Of a stretch of 6,293 nucleotides of DNA, positions 5,470 to 6,293 are shown piece after piece; position 1 is the stretch's first letter, and each line of letters opens with the position of its first letter. Under the pieces are notes generated by a model. That model was not told the origin of the DNA and ran no database searches. It saw only the letters and a list, made by a program, of their open reading frames with translations. The DNA is taken from contig JAUPVA010000097.1 in the NCBI GenBank assembly GCA_030917245.1, forward strand, positions 1 to 6,293, read 5' to 3'. Made by a program: the position numbers and the translations under genes. This stretch comes from Patescibacteria group bacterium (GTDB lineage: Bacteria > Patescibacteriota > Saccharimonadia > Saccharimonadales > Saccharimonadaceae).

Positions 5470-6293
5470 CTAGTAAGTTGCTTGGACGCTACCGTTAAAA
5501 TAGCCGTTTGGAAATTGGGTTAATATACCATCCATCTGTGGCACGGAAGGCTCGTTGCCTGCGCCAAATGCTGATGTTAGATTTATAGCCAGTACATCAT
5601 CAATCGTTACTTGAAAAATTTTAGCATTAACATTTTGCCCCAGAGCAAGCATTGTGAAGGTACCCTGACTGGCCACAAAATTCCGAATTCCAGACTTACG
5701 CTCGAATGCACCTGTGCCCATGCTATTAAATGCTGTCTCCGCAAAAAGTACTGTCTCATAACCACCATTATCTCTGTGAGCTGAGAATCGGAAGCCGGTG
5801 CCGCTATCGCGTCGGACACGCATTGAATAGAATATCTTATCATTGTCTGTGTATGTTCCAGGCATTGTCCGGGTCGCATTGGCTCGTTGAGTACCATCTG
5901 TGGTCATGGTTAGCGTACCGCCAGCAAATATACATGTAGAGGGTGCAGGGCAGTTTGTCGTCCAGCCGGTGCCGCCCGAACCGAAATCTCCGTTTACAGC
6001 CAAGTTAGTGATTGTCACAAAATTAGAACCATAAGACTGGGAAGGCTGCGAAGAATCCGTAGCAACGTATGAAGTTCCATTTTTTGAAGCACTGAGACTA
6101 AACGAAGGTGGGTTGGCACTATTATTCGGGGCATAGACTATCGTAATTTCGGACGGTGCTTTAAAGCATATTTCAGTAGCGCCAGGACTCGGACATACAT
6201 TTGCCGTCGGGAACTGACCATTGTCCACTTGAAAAACCTTCAACTGCTTCACCGCAGACGACAACGTCGATTGCAGTTGAGATGCCGTTGCCC
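5470..6293 (-). CDS. Type IV pilin-like surface protein with carbohydrate-binding-like C-terminal domain (N-terminus outside window)
   Basis: The frame is open to the window edge, so only the C-terminal 273 residues are seen; a TTG at 6264 is internal. Numbering from the first full codon (6291), residues 1-29 (SQLQSTLSSAVKQLKVFQ, then VDNGQFPTA) match the second half of a type IV pilin N-terminal helix followed by the usual DNGxYPT turn. The prepilin signal and hydrophobic helix would lie upstream of the window. Next comes a small pilin-like region with C33/C42, a Thr/Ser/Asn-rich linker, then from about 95 a jelly-roll-like domain beginning NLAVNGDFGSGGTGW (96-110), with C114/C120 and ending in the NLTSAFGAGNEPS...QMD motif (237-254) and a YFNGSV tail. 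This NGDF...AFGAGNEP pattern recurs in phage and surface proteins with CBM4/9-like, galactose-binding-like folds. The Cys pairs suit an exported protein. It may be a minor pilin or adhesin; the ligand is unknown. Confidence 0.8.
   Translation of the reverse strand, partial: ATASQLQSTLSSAVKQLKVFQVDNGQFPTANVCPSPGATEICFKAPSEITIVYAPNNSANPPSFSLSASKNGTSYVATDSSQPSQSYGSNFVTITNLAVNGDFGSGGTGWTTNCPAPSTCIFAGGTLTMTTDGTQRANATRTMPGTYTDNDKIFYSMRVRRDSGTGFRFSAHRDNGGYETVLFAETAFNSMGTGAFERKSGIRNFVASQGTFTMLALGQNVNAKIFQVTIDDVLAINLTSAFGAGNEPSVPQMDGILTQFPNGYFNGSVQATY

Noticed and set aside
5607..5939. Open frames of 96 (-) and 69 (+) residues overlapping the pilin-like gene.
   Set aside because: Shadow frames of a coding region with clear domain motifs; neither has a start context or known motif.

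Overview
The window looks like part of a contig from an uncultivated, small-genome bacterium of the Patescibacteria (CPR), most likely Saccharibacteria-like. This rests on tightly overlapping genes, an archaeal-type GT4/GH57/GH15 polysaccharide cluster, a cysteine-free ribosomal protein L33, and a type IV pilin-like protein of a style common in that group. The taxonomic call is inference from gene content; no marker phylogeny could be run. The TGA stop of the first gene argues against lineages that read UGA as glycine. The first 17 bases are not genomic: they match the 3' end of the Illumina TruSeq Read 1 adapter, so the left edge is a true contig end carrying untrimmed adapter.

Left two thirds (18-5016, + strand): four genes overlap head to tail and probably form one operon. 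They are a 5'-truncated GT4 glycosyltransferase of the glycogen synthase type, a GH57 alpha-amylase-like enzyme, a GH15 glucoamylase, and a 223-residue protein of unknown function. The joins are ATGA (4 bp overlap), TAATG (1 bp overlap) and an 8 bp overlap. Three of the genes would build (GT4) and dismantle (GH57, endo-acting or transferase; GH15, exo-acting and glucose-releasing) an alpha-1,4-glucan in the cytoplasm. The GH57 and GH15 proteins show no signal peptide, and the GT4 N-terminus is missing. The fourth gene is translationally coupled to this set and is the least understood part of the window.

Right third (4997-6293, - strand): this converges on the operon. From the right edge leftward it carries the C-terminal part of a type IV pilin-like surface protein with a carbohydrate-binding-like C-terminal domain (N-terminus outside the window), tRNA-Thr(GGU) with an encoded CCA end, an extended -10 promoter, rpmG (bL33, cysteine-free form), and an intrinsic terminator for rpmG. 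That terminator lies across the last codons and stop of the + strand unknown gene. No mobile element, CRISPR array or intergenic gap over 100 bp is present.
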